Assembly: GCA_022836615.1 (NCBI GenBank)
Contig: MU405293.1
Location: forward strand, 62,001-126,000
Source of the DNA: Annulohypoxylon bovei var. microspora
Taxonomy: Eukaryota; Ascomycota; Sordariomycetes; Xylariales; Hypoxylaceae
Direction of reading: 5' to 3'
Length of the DNA stretch: 64,000 nt
A program made the translations under genes and the position numbers. Below, one piece after another: positions 11,761-22,912 of the stretch. Numbering within the stretch: position 1 is the first letter of the stretch; the number at the start of each line of letters is the position of its first letter. The notes beneath the pieces were generated by a model. That model was not told the origin of the DNA. It did not search any database and was given only the letters and a program-made list of their open reading frames with translations.

Positions 11761-12265
11761 ATTGTGACGCCGACAAAAGGGAGCGGGGAGTCATTGTGCA
11801 TTGAGTAACCGGCTGTTTGTTTGGGAGTCTCTAGAATGCATGAGTTTTGAGCCTCTCGCTTCCGGAATGTCATTGGGACATTAATGGTAAAGGATCTTCT
11901 TGGTAGAACATAAAGGTTGGCATGTTCTACTGGGTGTCCATAGTGAAAAAAATAAATTTAGAGTTGACAAATGCTCACAGTTGATCTACGATGCTATTTA
12001 CTGAACACGACTTAACAAAATCTTTGTACTACTCCCCCCCTGTGCCCAATTGCTCCCTTTATAATAGTTGCAATATATGCTGAACGGTATGCCATTTAGC
12101 AGAAATGTAACACCCCCATCGCTATGCAATATGTGTATAAATACCCAAAAATGGTGTAAAAACCATCTATCATGCATCGTCTTCATCTCCTCTCCAAACA
12201 TTATTCTAAGGTCTAACTAAAACACCTCTATGATTGCTCCAAAGTATCTATAATCTTTCCCGCCT
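11761..12265. other. Convergent 3' spacer
   Basis: This is the shared 3' region of transaldolase (+) and the phosphoesterase (-). It is AT-rich with several AATAAA-like motifs (for example AAAATAAATTTA near 11950). No gene is seen. Confidence 0.55.
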
Positions 12266-13642
12266 CTATTTGTTATGGTCTTTATGCTTCTTCTCCCCCT
12301 TCCCCTTATCCTTATGCTTGCTCTTATCCTTCTTCTTCTTCTTGCCCCCTTTATCGTCGTCCGAGTCGGGGGCCTCGCAGGGCACGCTGACGAGTCGGTG
12401 GGTTATGCCGTGTTTTGCCTGTTCGCTCACGTCCTCCTCCTCGTCGCTGTGGTCTTCTTCCCCGGAAGCGGATGCAAAAGTGGAGGAAGCAGCCTCGAAA
12501 ACAAGCGCCGTCAGATCCCCGCCCTTGACGCAGTTGCTGTCCAGCCCGAACGCGTACCGTCGTATGCTGAGGCCGACCTTGGCGTCGTGGCCGTAGATCA
12601 CCGTTGTCCTGCGCTCCTTCCCTCCCCCCTGCTCTTCCTCATCTCCCTTCCCCTTCTTCTGCGCCTTGGCCTTCTGCTTCTGCGCCTCGTTCCACACCTC
12701 GGCCCACGGCCGGCCCTCGCGGCCCTCGCTCGGCTTGAAGGTCCGGCGGCGGGAAGCGTCGAGGGAGGGCGGTTCCGAGTCGGGGGTCGCGGCGGAGCGC
12801 GAGTGCGAGGACCGCGAGATCAGCGTCCGCATGTGCATCGCGGCCCACGGGTCCTGCTCCTCGAGCGCGATGCCCGGCACCAGCCCCGCGTGCACCACGA
12901 TCACGTCCCCGTAGTACGGCGACACGGCGCCCACGCGCAGGATCACGGGCAGCTTCGCGAGCCAGGAGACCTGCGCCGGGGTCAGGAGAGCGGCGGTGGC
13001 GCGGTCGCGGGCCGTCGATTTGGAGAGCTTGGCGGGTGTTAGGTCTGAGCCTTCTTCCCCGTCTTCTTCTCCTCGCACCTCTTCGCCCGAACTGCTGTCC
13101 TCTCCCTCCACTTCCCCTTCTTCTCCCTCAACAGCCCTCCGCCCGTGCTTGCGCTTCCCCCCGTGCATCTTCTTCCACGCGCGCAGGACGCGGTCCTCGT
13201 GGTTCCCCCGCACCCCCAGCGCGCCGATGGCCATCGCGCGGTCGACCACGCCGCCGCTGTCCGGGCCCTTGTTCACCATGTCCCCCGTGAACACGACGCG
13301 GTCGCCGCGCGCGGCCGAAAACCCCGCCTTCGCGAGCAGCGCGTCGAGCGCGGACAGCTGCCCGTGCACGTCGCCGATCACGAGCAGACGCGCTGGGCTG
13401 CCCGGCTTGGGAAGCGCGGAGGACGGGAGCGTGGCGAGGAGGGCTGGGTGCGTGAGGGATGGGAGGGAGGAGAGGGGCTCGGCGTGCGCCATTGGTGCGA
13501 GGATTGTTGGGAGCGAGGTGGAGCGCGTGTAGCAGAGGAAGGCGAGGACGAGGAGCGCGAGCAGGATGCTGGTGCCGGCGAGTTGGCGTCGCAAGGGGTT
13601 CCGCCGCTGGGTTCCGGGCGGTGGAGGGTCGGGACGGCCCAT
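12266..13642 (-). CDS. PPN2: PPN2-like membrane-anchored calcineurin-like phosphoesterase
   Basis: A single exon encodes 458 residues. One transmembrane segment lies at about 21-38 behind a short basic N terminus, giving a type II orientation. The metallophosphatase motifs follow in order: GDVHG (90-94), GDMVNKGPDS (120-129), GNHED (146-150), HAGLVPG (251-257) and YGHDAKVG (330-337). They carry the expected metal-binding Asp, His and Asn residues. This set and the N-terminal anchor match yeast Ppn2 (YNL217w), a Zn/Co-dependent vacuolar endopolyphosphatase; a general protein phosphatase of the same superfamily is the alternative. An acidic linker (about 161-198) and a Lys/His/Asp-rich tail (about 430-458) are low-complexity additions. 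The gene is markedly more GC-rich than its neighbours. The family is certain; the polyphosphate substrate is inferred. Confidence 0.8.
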   Translation of the reverse strand: MGRPDPPPPGTQRRNPLRRQLAGTSILLALLVLAFLCYTRSTSLPTILAPMAHAEPLSSLPSLTHPALLATLPSSALPKPGSPARLLVIGDVHGQLSALDALLAKAGFSAARGDRVVFTGDMVNKGPDSGGVVDRAMAIGALGVRGNHEDRVLRAWKKMHGGKRKHGRRAVEGEEGEVEGEDSSSGEEVRGEEDGEEGSDLTPAKLSKSTARDRATAALLTPAQVSWLAKLPVILRVGAVSPYYGDVIVVHAGLVPGIALEEQDPWAAMHMRTLISRSSHSRSAATPDSEPPSLDASRRRTFKPSEGREGRPWAEVWNEAQKQKAKAQKKGKGDEEEQGGGKERRTTVIYGHDAKVGLSIRRYAFGLDSNCVKGGDLTALVFEAASSTFASASGEEDHSDEEEDVSEQAKHGITHRLVSVPCEAPDSDDDKGGKKKKKDKSKHKDKGKGEKKHKDHNK

Positions 13643-14544
13643 TGAGAGAGGGCCAGGGTTGGGGGTTGGGTTGGTTGGTGTGGTATGAGGTCGCTACGTT
13701 CTTGTGTTGGACTATGTATCGAATAGCAATGGTAGTGACAACGACAGTGACAATGCGCTTCAAGGCTACACTAAGGGTGTATTCACGAAGTGATGATTGA
13801 GCTGTAGCGAGACAAGCTAAGTAGGTCAACTTTCTGATATTCGAAGTCCTCGACGAGGAGCTACAGATATACTAAGTGTAAAGCCAGCCATATGACTATG
13901 TAGTTGCACACATCGTCATATGAGACACCGCATCCAAGCTTGGTGAAGAGTGCGAATGAACCTTGGAGGTTTCGTCATGTGGGAGTCTCGAATTTTCGCC
14001 AAGACCGAACTAGTAATTCTTTATCCGATCTAATTTAGATTTGGATACTTGCATGGTGGAGACAATTAATGAATAACTCGAAGCTTACATAAAACGGTTC
14101 TTGATATAGGAATAGTTATATGGAAATTGAATTTTATCATAATGTATTGAAGTCGTTTTCTTCCGAGGTTTTGTCTTAATTTTTACTTAGAAAATTCGAA
14201 GAGAATTAGATTTGTGTCATTATACAGACTGGAGACTAGGTATGATGCACCGCATAGTACGGAACTAGAGCGTTCAGTCAGTCAGTTCAAAATGTTCGAA
14301 ACATGAAGGCTAAGACAGGGTCTTAGAGTTCGCATTGCCGAGAGCGAATTGGCTGATCAGCATCATAGGGTATGGCATTTACCGTTTGAGAAGAGCTGAC
14401 CATAATCCACGCCTGAAGGTAATAAGCCATTAGTCCTAGGAAGAGAAATTGGGTAATGCCCGTCAAACTCCAACGCCGCCCAATGCTTTTTATGACATGA
14501 CCGCCCATCCGAAATACTATGGTCCCGTATAATACAGACTCGGG
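13643..14544. other. Spacer between PPN2-like gene and COA5
   Basis: This is the promoter side of the PPN2-like gene and the 3' side of COA5. AT content rises from about 14000 to 14220. No coding sequence or repeat is convincing. Confidence 0.5.
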
Positions 14545-15026
14545 TCATTTCTTTTGCGCTTCTTGCTCTTTCCGGTACTTCTCATTCTCAACCTCTCGCC
14601 AGTCCCTGGGTTCCGGCTCGTTCCCGTCGGTCCTCCTGGCGGCACCGGCAAAGGCGGATTTTCCGGCATACAACTGGTATCCGTCGCCCGACTTCTCGGT
14701 CGACTCTAGCTTCTGGAACGTGATGGGCTCGTTGCCGCGAAACCGTTTGCGCATGTCGATCATGCCCCTCCTGCACTCGCCGAAGCCCCTCTTGAGCTGT
14801 TGACATCTCGTCGGGAGCGTCTCGGATAGCGGCGACCGCAGGCACTCGGATGCCGTATGTCGCTGTACCATGACGCACTCGGACTCTTGCAGGCATTCCG
14901 CCAGTGCGGCTCCTACGGTAAGTGGCTTATTAGTAAAGGATCCAGGGAAAATAAAAAGAGAATAGGTGCCTGGGTAGTTAAATTAACAAGTTAACACATA
15001 CTTAATTCTTTACATGAGCTAGGCAT
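14545..15026 (-). CDS. PET191: Cytochrome c oxidase assembly factor Coa5/Pet191
   Basis: Two exons (15002-15026 and 14545-14912, minus strand) with an 89-bp intron give 130 residues. The 25-nt first exon encodes MPSSCKEL and joins in frame to complete the first Cys pair. The six cysteines are at 5, 15, 21, 32, 45 and 55: C-x9-C, C-x10-C, C-x9-C, the Pet191 arrangement. The conserved RCQQLKRGFGECRRGMIDMRKRFRG block is present (split here as RCQQLKRGFGEC then RRGMIDMRKRFRG). Pet191 is a mitochondrial intermembrane-space protein needed for complex IV assembly. The C-terminal half (about 65-130) is charged and looks like a fungal extension. Using the first ATG in the exon 2 frame alone would lose two cysteines, so the spliced start is preferred. 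The gene is divergent from the lipase at 15828. Confidence 0.93.
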
Positions 15027-15827
15027 CTTGACTGGATTACAGGAATTTGTGAGCGAAGTGGCACAAGTTTCGGTTCAACCAAGCCAGGTCAGGCGGGATG
15101 GATCAGATGTTGCTGTCGCAAAAGTTACGAAAAGTTAGTTGGTCCAAGCTCATAATTAGAACTAAGCCGATTGGTTCAATTCGGTTGATAGTTGACGGAC
15201 ATAAGTTTGTATAAAATATGAATACATTTTAACGCAGGGGTAGCTTGTCGATCCAATGTCATAAAGTTCTATTCCACCCTCCGGGATGTCATAAGTGGGG
15301 AGCACAAGGGCGGTATGTAAGGCAAAGAGCTTCTCGCCAACGGTTTGAAATGAAATGAAGAAAGAGCCCTGGTTATTAATAATGTTAATGATTTCAATAT
15401 TATGTCTTCTTAAACTATATTCCAAAGTATCTTCAATTGACTATTTCAATATTCATAACCTTCAGTTTAAACTTCTTTTCCCTTTCCTAATACATGGTTA
15501 TTAACTGCCTTCTACTATTGGATATTGAAGCATTATATACAGTTGTCTGTCTTTGTTCAGCTTAGCTCGCTGCAGTCCTCTTCACATGTGACATCACCAA
15601 TAGCTACACCTTACACCTCGACGGATCATTCTTTTCAATTTCAACGCCTACCTTTCTCTAAGAACTGCCTACTATTCCTATCTTTCGATATACCCTCTTA
15701 ACGAAGAATTAGAATAGGTAGAAAATGAACGCTTCGCTAGGATAGCGCAGCGCTTAGCCTATATCGAGCCTCTTCTACCTTACTTGAGCTAAGTGTTGTA
15801 CAAATCATAACATTGAATAAGACCAAG
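15027..15827. other. Divergent promoter region, COA5 (-) and steryl ester lipase (+)
   Basis: About 800 bp of AT-rich sequence separates the two start codons and must contain both promoters. A CT-rich stretch around 15600-15700 precedes the lipase leader. No individual factor site is claimed. Confidence 0.5.
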
Positions 15828-18018
15828 ATGCCCCTACCGTTTCTTGGCCGATTAGACATGTACGTAGCTCTATACTAATACGAAGCTACTATGTAGTTAT
15901 AACTTTGGAAATGCTAACGTATTATATAGAATCGAGTATCTCGCCCTTGTGGGCTCATTTTTGCTCGTCGGCCTCGAAGCCTTTGTCCGAGTATTAACAC
16001 TAGCTCTACGTATGTAAATGCCACTATGCGCGCCGCTCCTACGTGCTAATGTTCTATGTCTAGCATCTTCGCTGTTGAACCTCTTCTACCGAGCCTCGCG
16101 ACGGCTATTCAATAGGTTAACTACGCCAGCGCAGAAACGAGCGGAACAGAGAAGGAAATGTACGACTCGCTTGTCCTCCAATCTATCTTCCACACTAACC
16201 GTTGCGCCTAGCTATCTCGACCTCTGTTCGAAATGCCTCCGATTTCGTTGACCTCTGCGCCATGTTTGGCTACACAGCCGAGGAACATGTACTACAAACT
16301 AAGGATGGGTACCTGCTCGGAATACACCGCCTAGCATGGAGAAAAGGCGAGGAAGATATGAAAGTCAACGATGGACCTGCTAGTCTTAAGAAACGTGTTG
16401 TCTACCTTCACCACGGGCTTTTGATGAACAGCGAAGTGTGGGTTTGTCTTACTGATGCGCAAAGGTCCCTACCTTTCGTGTTAGTAGAAAGGGGTTTTGA
16501 TGTTTGGGTACGTTCGCCATTGTGGGTTCGCGCAATTAAGTAAGATGAGCATACTAACAATAGAAATTAGCTGGGCAACAACCGAGGGAACAAATACTCT
16601 AAGAAATCAGTCAAGCACTCGCCGACTACTATTGATTTCTGGAATTTTTCAATCGACGAGTTTGCTTTTTACGACATTCCGGACTCCATCAATTACATAT
16701 TGGAAACCACAAGACAACCGTCCTTGTCCTATATCGGGTTCTCTCAGGGAACTGCGCAAGCGTTTGCTAGCTTGGCGATACATCCCAGGCTTAATGAACA
16801 GGTCAATGTCTTCATCGCATTGGCTCCGGCCATGTCGCCTGCCGGGTTGAACAACGGAATTGTCGATGCTCTCATCAAAGCTTCGCCTCAGGTCCTATTC
16901 CTCCTCTTCGGCAGACGTTCCATTCTCAGCTCCGCTACGATGTGGCAGTCTATACTGTACCCGCCTATCTTCATCAAACTCATCGATATGGGATTGTCTT
17001 TCCTATTCGGGTGGAAGACAAAAAATCTGTCTCTGAGCCAGAAACTTGCCGCTTACCCACACCTGTATTCGTTCACTAGCACTAAGTCAGTCGTTCATTG
17101 GTTCCAAATTATTCGCAACCAGTCGTTCCAGATGTATGACGATGACGTACAGACACCCTTATCTGTCAATGCCTCAAGCAAGTACACGAAAGTCGCCAAA
17201 TATCCCACCCGCAACATCAAGACCCCCATTGTCCTAGTATATGGAGGTAGCGACTCCTTAGTCGACATCGAAGTCATGATGAGAGAATTGCCTAATCGAA
17301 CGGTCGCGACTGAAATTCCTCATTATGAGCATCTCGACTTCCTCTGGGCTCGCGACGTCGATGAACAAGTCTTCCAACACGTCTTCGACGCCTTGGAGAA
17401 TTTCAGGGGTGCAGAGCATTCGGTAGAACAGTTTGAAAGTTATCAACGCGCGCGAAGCGTCAGCTTATCAGCTTCCAACGAATTCAAACAGTAAGTCTAT
17501 CATCTCGTTGGAATTTAACTGTCAATCTTAACATCAATAGGGCTAAAGAGCTAAATAATGGCAGCGCTCGTTTAAACAGTGACACTCCCGAATCAGACTC
17601 AACGTCCGTCCAGTCTAATGGGCCTAACGGGCAGCAACAGGCAATTCATGGCGAACCTCACAAGGCGCGTGAAAATCCCGTGAATCACTCTGATTTCACC
17701 ACAGAATCAATTCAATCTCCGGACTCGAAAAAGGCCAATATCAACGTCCACCCCATTACCACCATCGTCGAAAATGTCACCTCGCCTTCGCAAGAGACAT
17801 TAACCCCATTCGGAGGTCAGGATGGCTTGAACGACTTGGCCGACCCTATGACCCCAAGCCCATCGACGCAGAAAAAGAACTATCGTAGGCGTAACAGCGC
17901 GGCTAGCAACCTCAGCCTAGAGTCGATGAAGGACGGGCGGGGCATCAGAATCGGCTCCGCGAAACCTACCACGGGGAGTAGTAGCGACGAGGGTTGGAGG
18001 CATTCTCGTTTCGATTAA
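15828..18018 (+). CDS. TGL1: Tgl1/Yeh-like steryl ester hydrolase (alpha/beta hydrolase lipase)
   Basis: Six exons give 633 residues: 15828-15859, 15930-16009, 16064-16159, 16212-16507, 16571-17490 and 17541-18018. An N-terminal membrane segment (about 10-37) anchors the protein, as in yeast lipid-droplet steryl ester hydrolases. The AB-hydrolase-associated lipase region follows (GYTAEEHVLQTKDGYLLGIHRL, then VVYLHHGLL). Then come the nucleophile elbow GFSQG (Ser about 226), the acid-loop GGSDSLVD and the catalytic His in HYEHLDFLW. The enzyme should release sterol and fatty acid from steryl esters. The last 150 residues are Ser/Asn/Pro-rich and end in RRRNSAASN-type possible phosphosites, a plausible regulatory tail. 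The splice choices rebuild the conserved NASDFVDLC and FDVWLGNNRG joins. Confidence 0.9.
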
Positions 18019-18598
18019 ATACGTAACTCGTGAATTCTAGGGCGCGGTGTATATAAATTGGGCGCGCGGTTTAGATTGGCGTTTGTGCATAGAGGAGCAA
18101 GGAGGTCCGGCCATTGAATGTGGTTCTGGTCCTAGTCCCGGTCGAAAGATTCAAGTCCGAGGACTTGTGTAGAGAGCCTCGGCGTCTCAGGTATGGAAAG
18201 AAAAGAATGTGTATAAGTTACCTACTTGTGAATGCGTACATAAATATATTATAAGGTATATTACATCGCCAAACCATTATTATTATCACTGTTAGCCCTC
18301 TATGGGCCTCGGAAAATGGGAGAGTATAAATGAGTGTATTGGCCAATAGCTAAAAATGTGCCTCTCGCTATAACTAGCCCCTGCTTTACCGTTTCTTCAA
18401 GCCTCCGTTTACCTACCTAAGTGCCCTGTAATTCCGTTGCAATTTAACTTGACCTTGCAATCCCCAAATCCCCGAAAAGCCACAAGTCGTATTTTACACC
18501 TTTCCCAGCCTTATTTAACCCTAACCCTTATATTACCCTTACCGTTACCCGTACCCTAACCCTTACCCTAACACTTCTTCTTCTTCAACACCACCCAC
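18019..18598. other. Convergent 3' spacer with telomere-like tract
   Basis: This is the 3' region shared by the lipase (+) and the Ppo gene (-). It contains AATATATTATAAGG-type AT-rich polyadenylation-like sequence around 18240 and the degenerate telomere repeats at 18517-18572. No gene. Confidence 0.6.
18517..18572. repeat. Degenerate interstitial telomeric sequence (CCCTAA)n
   Basis: The 56-bp tract begins AACCCTAACCCT and continues through variant units ATTACCCTTACCGTTACCCG to TACCCTAACCCTTACCCTAAC. CCCTAA/TTAGGG is the usual telomere repeat of filamentous ascomycetes. The tract ends 26 bp from the stop codon of the Ppo gene, so it lies in or beside its 3' UTR. Confidence 0.85.
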
Positions 18599-21500
18599 CT
18601 ACCCCTCCCTCGCACCATCCCCCGTCCCGCCCCACCTCACGCGCATAGTCGTCGGCACGGGCGCGTACGCGCTCTGGTCGGGCGTCAGGTAGACGCGCAG
18701 GCCGGTCCACTCGTCGCCGCCGCCCTCGACGGCGCGGCGGCCGACCTGGCCGCGCCACTCCTTGAACTCTTGGCTCGTGACGCGGCCGCGGGGGCCGGGC
18801 GCGCGCCGCAGGCCCGGCAGCCCCCCGAGCAGCGCCTTGAAGGCCGCCGCCAGCGCCACCCGCGTGATGTCCTCGCCCAGGCACCGGTGCGGGCCCGCGC
18901 CCCACGGCAGGTACGCGGACGCGGGCCGGTCCAGGCGCAGCGTCTCTGGGGATTCGAAGGCGTGCGCGTCGTGCGATGCCGTTACGAGGTCCACGATCGC
19001 GCGCCGCGTCGGGGCTAGGCGGAATGTCCGCCGCGAGGAGGCGCGTTGTGATGCTGGGTTCGGGATCGGGCTTGGCCCGCTAGGGTCCGCCGGGTTGGGC
19101 AGGCAGGGCGCGTCGTCGGCGATGGTTTGCGGGGGGCTGGTCGCGGATACGGTGCGCGCGACGACGACGGTGCCGCGCAGGCGGATGCCTTCTAGCATGC
19201 TGATGGCGGTTAGTGGGTCCGTCTGGTAGTAAGGGGGGGAATGGAGCTTACTAATGCAATAGGGTCTCGTCGGCTTCGGCTGTGTTTTCTTGAGCTAGTC
19301 GGTATAGCTCAGGCAGGTGTTCACTCCCGGTTCCTAGGAAGTAGTCTAGACACTGCGAAAGCAGACCTGACATTATCGTGGCTCCGGCAGCACTGTACGG
19401 TCTTATTAGTATTGTATATCGCTTACACCTCTAGGGCTTCCCAGGGAGTTTGAGGGGCCATCGGGGGTTATAGATAGCCGATTTGCGTTGCCTATATGAG
19501 TAGCTCACCTGATAGGCATAACAGTCCCAGCAACACATTCCTCAACCGTCTTTCCTTTCTCCATCATCCGAGAAAGCAGCTGTCGGCCATAATGCGGTAA
19601 CGCGGGCCACTCCTGTTCGTCCGCCGCACCGGACTTGGTTTTCCCGGAAGACGTGAGACCCAAGCGAGCGGCCACACCAGCAACCCAGCCGGTCTTCGCA
19701 TCCGCCTCGGCCTCGAGCCGCACAAGCTGCTCTAAACCCAGGGCAAGTTCGCGTGACAGGTTTCGCAGCTTGAATGAGTTAACAGGGTCGCTGTCGAAGA
19801 AGACGGACGAGAACATGGCTGTCAGCAGTCCGTACAGCTCGTGTTCCGTGTAGATGCCATGGGGTGAGGTTTCTGCTGTTTTAATCGGTAGTCCGAAGAA
19901 CTCCGCGACGAAGCGCGTATTGAGTGGAATGATGACGTCCCTGATAACATCAAGTTCAAATTCCGTATCGGTCCCGGGGGCCTTGAGCGGGCTGGGCGGT
20001 AACTTCTGGCCAGCTTTCTTCAGTAAGCTTTTGGTTGTTTGGTCAAAGAAGTGTCTAATCTCAGCTTCCCATTCCTTTGGTTGATACAGGCACTTGTCGA
20101 CATGACTTCGGCTCTGGTCATTAGCAAGGCCGTCGCCTGACAGACAGAAGTCTTTTCCGAAGGTTTTCCCTGGTGGGCTGACGATGTAGGAGATACTTTC
20201 GCCCCAGGGGACGTAGAAGTCCTTTTTATTGCTCAAGACTTGGTTAACTGCTTTGTGGGATTTGATCACTACGGGATCCAGCTTCCTAGCGGGTTTCTCC
20301 CACTATGATACTATAGATTAGCATTTGTCATTTCAAGTAGCAGTTTGGGGGCTAGGTATATTTGGAAAGCGGTTATTTTCTACCGAGGTAGAAGAAGGGG
20401 GTTGATCATTATCCTAGAAAAGAGGGGAGTAGGGAGGGAAGCATTAGAATGTATTAACCCCTTACCGAATACAGCTCAGACGTCTTAAGAGCATCGTGTA
20501 TGACCTTATTCTCCGAAGGTACGACGAAGGGGAAGTGTGCTTGAATGCTATTACCCTCGAAGTGGAATGGGAATGCACGGAGTATTAGCTTGTGCATTAC
20601 TTGTCCTTGGTCTACCTTTAGATCGAAATCGACCTCATTATACCTAAACAATTATCAGTTTTAAGCCTCGCAACAAAACGCAAGTTAGAGTAAGATGAGA
20701 TGAAATTCTGCGTACCCCCAATTCGTCAAGTTTGAAGGAGTGTAGTCGGTAGTGTAGAATCGATCTCCACGAACAAGTGCCACAGCATCGGAGAGAATAG
20801 CTCGACTTGTCGTAACGTTCACACACAATCCACTACCATTCATAGGCGGCTTGGGCTTCTCGGCCACAAGGCCCGGATACAACTCGACTGAGTCAGGCGA
20901 GTCGTACAGCGCCATCAACGTACCGGCGACAGTGGGATCTGGGTTGATTTCTTCGAACGTGCCGTGTTTTTTCAGACCAAAATGCTGCCGGAATTCGTTC
21001 AGCGTAGCTACGTGCCACTCCCTCGCCTGCGTTATCCCGAGAATCTCAATTACTCGCATAGCGCTGGGAACTTGGTTGGCGCCGAACGCGCCCGCGACAT
21101 CCTCGATAGAAGACGTCAGGATCGCGACAAGATCGTCGTCGGAGTATGTACCGTCGTCACCCCTTTGCAGATTGGCAAAGTTGCGCTCGAGCGGATCATT
21201 AGGGATGCTGCGCCGAAATCCGGCTAGAGCCTGCAATACCTCATTGACGCTTGCCTTTGAAGGATCGGCGCCCCCGAGTTGTTTGCGGAACTCGTCAGTT
21301 ACCCATTTCTCGTCACGCTTCGACAAGGCGCTATGCCACCGATATACAAGATTGAACTCGACCGAGACTTGATTGCCAGTAGCCTCCGGAGCCGGGTTGC
21401 TGTTGAATGCATTCTTCTTCTCCCGCGACCGGGGATCAAGATCCCAAGTTGAATCTGAGCGGTTCACGTTTAGGATCGTCCGGACGTAATCCTTTAGGAT

Positions 21501-22912
21501 AATATTGACATACAGCCCACACGTGATAAGTCGTCCGGTCTGAAACAGATCGTTGTCATATTTCTCCCAAGCATCCCAGCTTCCACCGTCGTCAACGGGG
21601 GCGGGCTTCGTGAAACGGCCTCCTTCATTAATCCTTGTCATAGATGTAAGCATCAGTCTGTACCTATATCTGGTTGCTACCCCTATTTCTCCTATGGAAT
21701 CTTACCCTGCCAGTTGAGTCACAACGTAATTGTGAAATCGATTGAACATCTGAGCACATTTCAGTCAGCAATGGATCAGTGTTTGATACTAAACGTTGTG
21801 TGTGGTTCAGAATCATTTAACCCCAGTATTTTTGGTGTATTTCAATATTTTCAAAAAACTCGTGAAAGGTGTTAAGGATAGAATTTTAGGTATCAGTAGC
21901 GTAGAATAATCAAAACACGAGATACTTACGATCAAGAATACTCCTACCCCAGGAGGGAAACCGAGCGGATTCACGGACGAGAAACAATCTGACTTGAGAA
22001 GACCATCTTTGAAAGTCCGTATGGCCTTTTGCTCTTCTGCGTTTCGGCCATACAAAGGCGAGAGGTCGAGATAGGAGGATGTCAAATTAATATCTTGATC
22101 CCGTGAATCCTTTTGCATTATTTAGATACCGGACGAAATATTGAGGTTCTTAAGTTCTCGCAACTTACCGTCTGAAAGATATCATGAGTGATGATTGTAG
22201 CAAGGTAGAACAACATGCTAGATATCTTGTTAGGGTGTTCCTGGAACGACTCTCCGTTTCCTCTGTTCATGAGGCTATCAAAAAGAAGTCCAGGGTCCGG
22301 CAAATTTGGTCCCTGGAAGATCATAGCAGGTGTAGTTCTTGCGTAGCGGGTGTTGGCAGCCCCCATGGCAGGGACATCGACATTATTGCGTGAGCCATCT
22401 GGTTCACGATAACGAGATTCTTTGCTCCTGAGCTGAGCGGGAGGATGCTCAAGCGAGTCCCATAGTGTGTTGATGAAGGTGTCGGTAGCTTGTTTACCTT
22501 CCCGGGAATGAGGTGGAAGTTTGGCCAGTAGAGTAACGATGCGTTCCTGCAAGAAAGTATCGTCATCCTCTTCTCCGGTAATCGTAGAATCCAAGACATC
22601 TTTTAGTGTTTTATAGTCTTCCACATTTAAGTGCTGCAGGTCTTTGATAATCCCAGTCTCTTTGGAATTATCATCGTTCTTAGGAGTGGTCTGGTATTTT
22701 GGAAGAGGACTGAGGGCTCTGGCGATTACTTGTATGACCTGCGAGAAAGAGGAAGACATGACTGTGGTACTGTCTTGGGCTACACTAGGGGGGACCCTCG
22801 AGGGCTCTGGCGATATCCATGAGGATATAGCATCCCTAGTCCACCACTTATATAAAGGGAACTTATGGCTTGCGCGTGGGGGGGTTGTCATCTTGGGTTG
22901 ATTTCCGTCCAT
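18599..22912 (-). CDS. Ppo-type fatty-acid dioxygenase / cytochrome P450 fusion (oxylipin synthase)
   Basis: Eight exons on the minus strand give 1,199 residues: 22169-22912, 21930-22109, 21706-21749, 20716-21633, 20466-20643, 19509-20302, 19252-19392 and 18599-19199. The N-terminal haem dioxygenase domain has the distal His in THDIFQT (His 243), the catalytic Tyr and proximal His in VYRWH (Tyr 420, His 423), and the INEGGRFTKP block. The P450 domain has ExxR (EGIR, 1003-1006) and a haem-thiolate Cys in WGAGPHRCLGE (Cys 1106). PpoA/LDS enzymes make 8-hydroperoxy-linoleate and isomerise it to diols that control fungal sporulation. Keeping the P450 Cys argues against a PpoC/10R-DOX type. The I-helix Asn-Gln pair of LDS enzymes is not present (SAAGATIMSGLLSQ, 953-966), and a Pro-rich insert lies near 1020-1050. 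The last exon is far more GC-rich than the rest. Confidence 0.93.

Noticed and set aside
12275..13042. Long plus-strand ORF opposite the PPN2-like gene
   Set aside because: Leu/Arg-rich translation with no motif; it is a GC-driven shadow of a gene with complete metallophosphatase motifs.
15721..15800. tRNA-like box A/B sequence
   Set aside because: No GGTTCRANYCC box B at the right distance and no cloverleaf; it is the lipase leader.
18585..18905. Arg/Pro/Gly-rich minus-strand ORF at the end of Ppo
   Set aside because: Alternate frame of the GC-rich terminal exon; the true frame carries the P450 haem motif.
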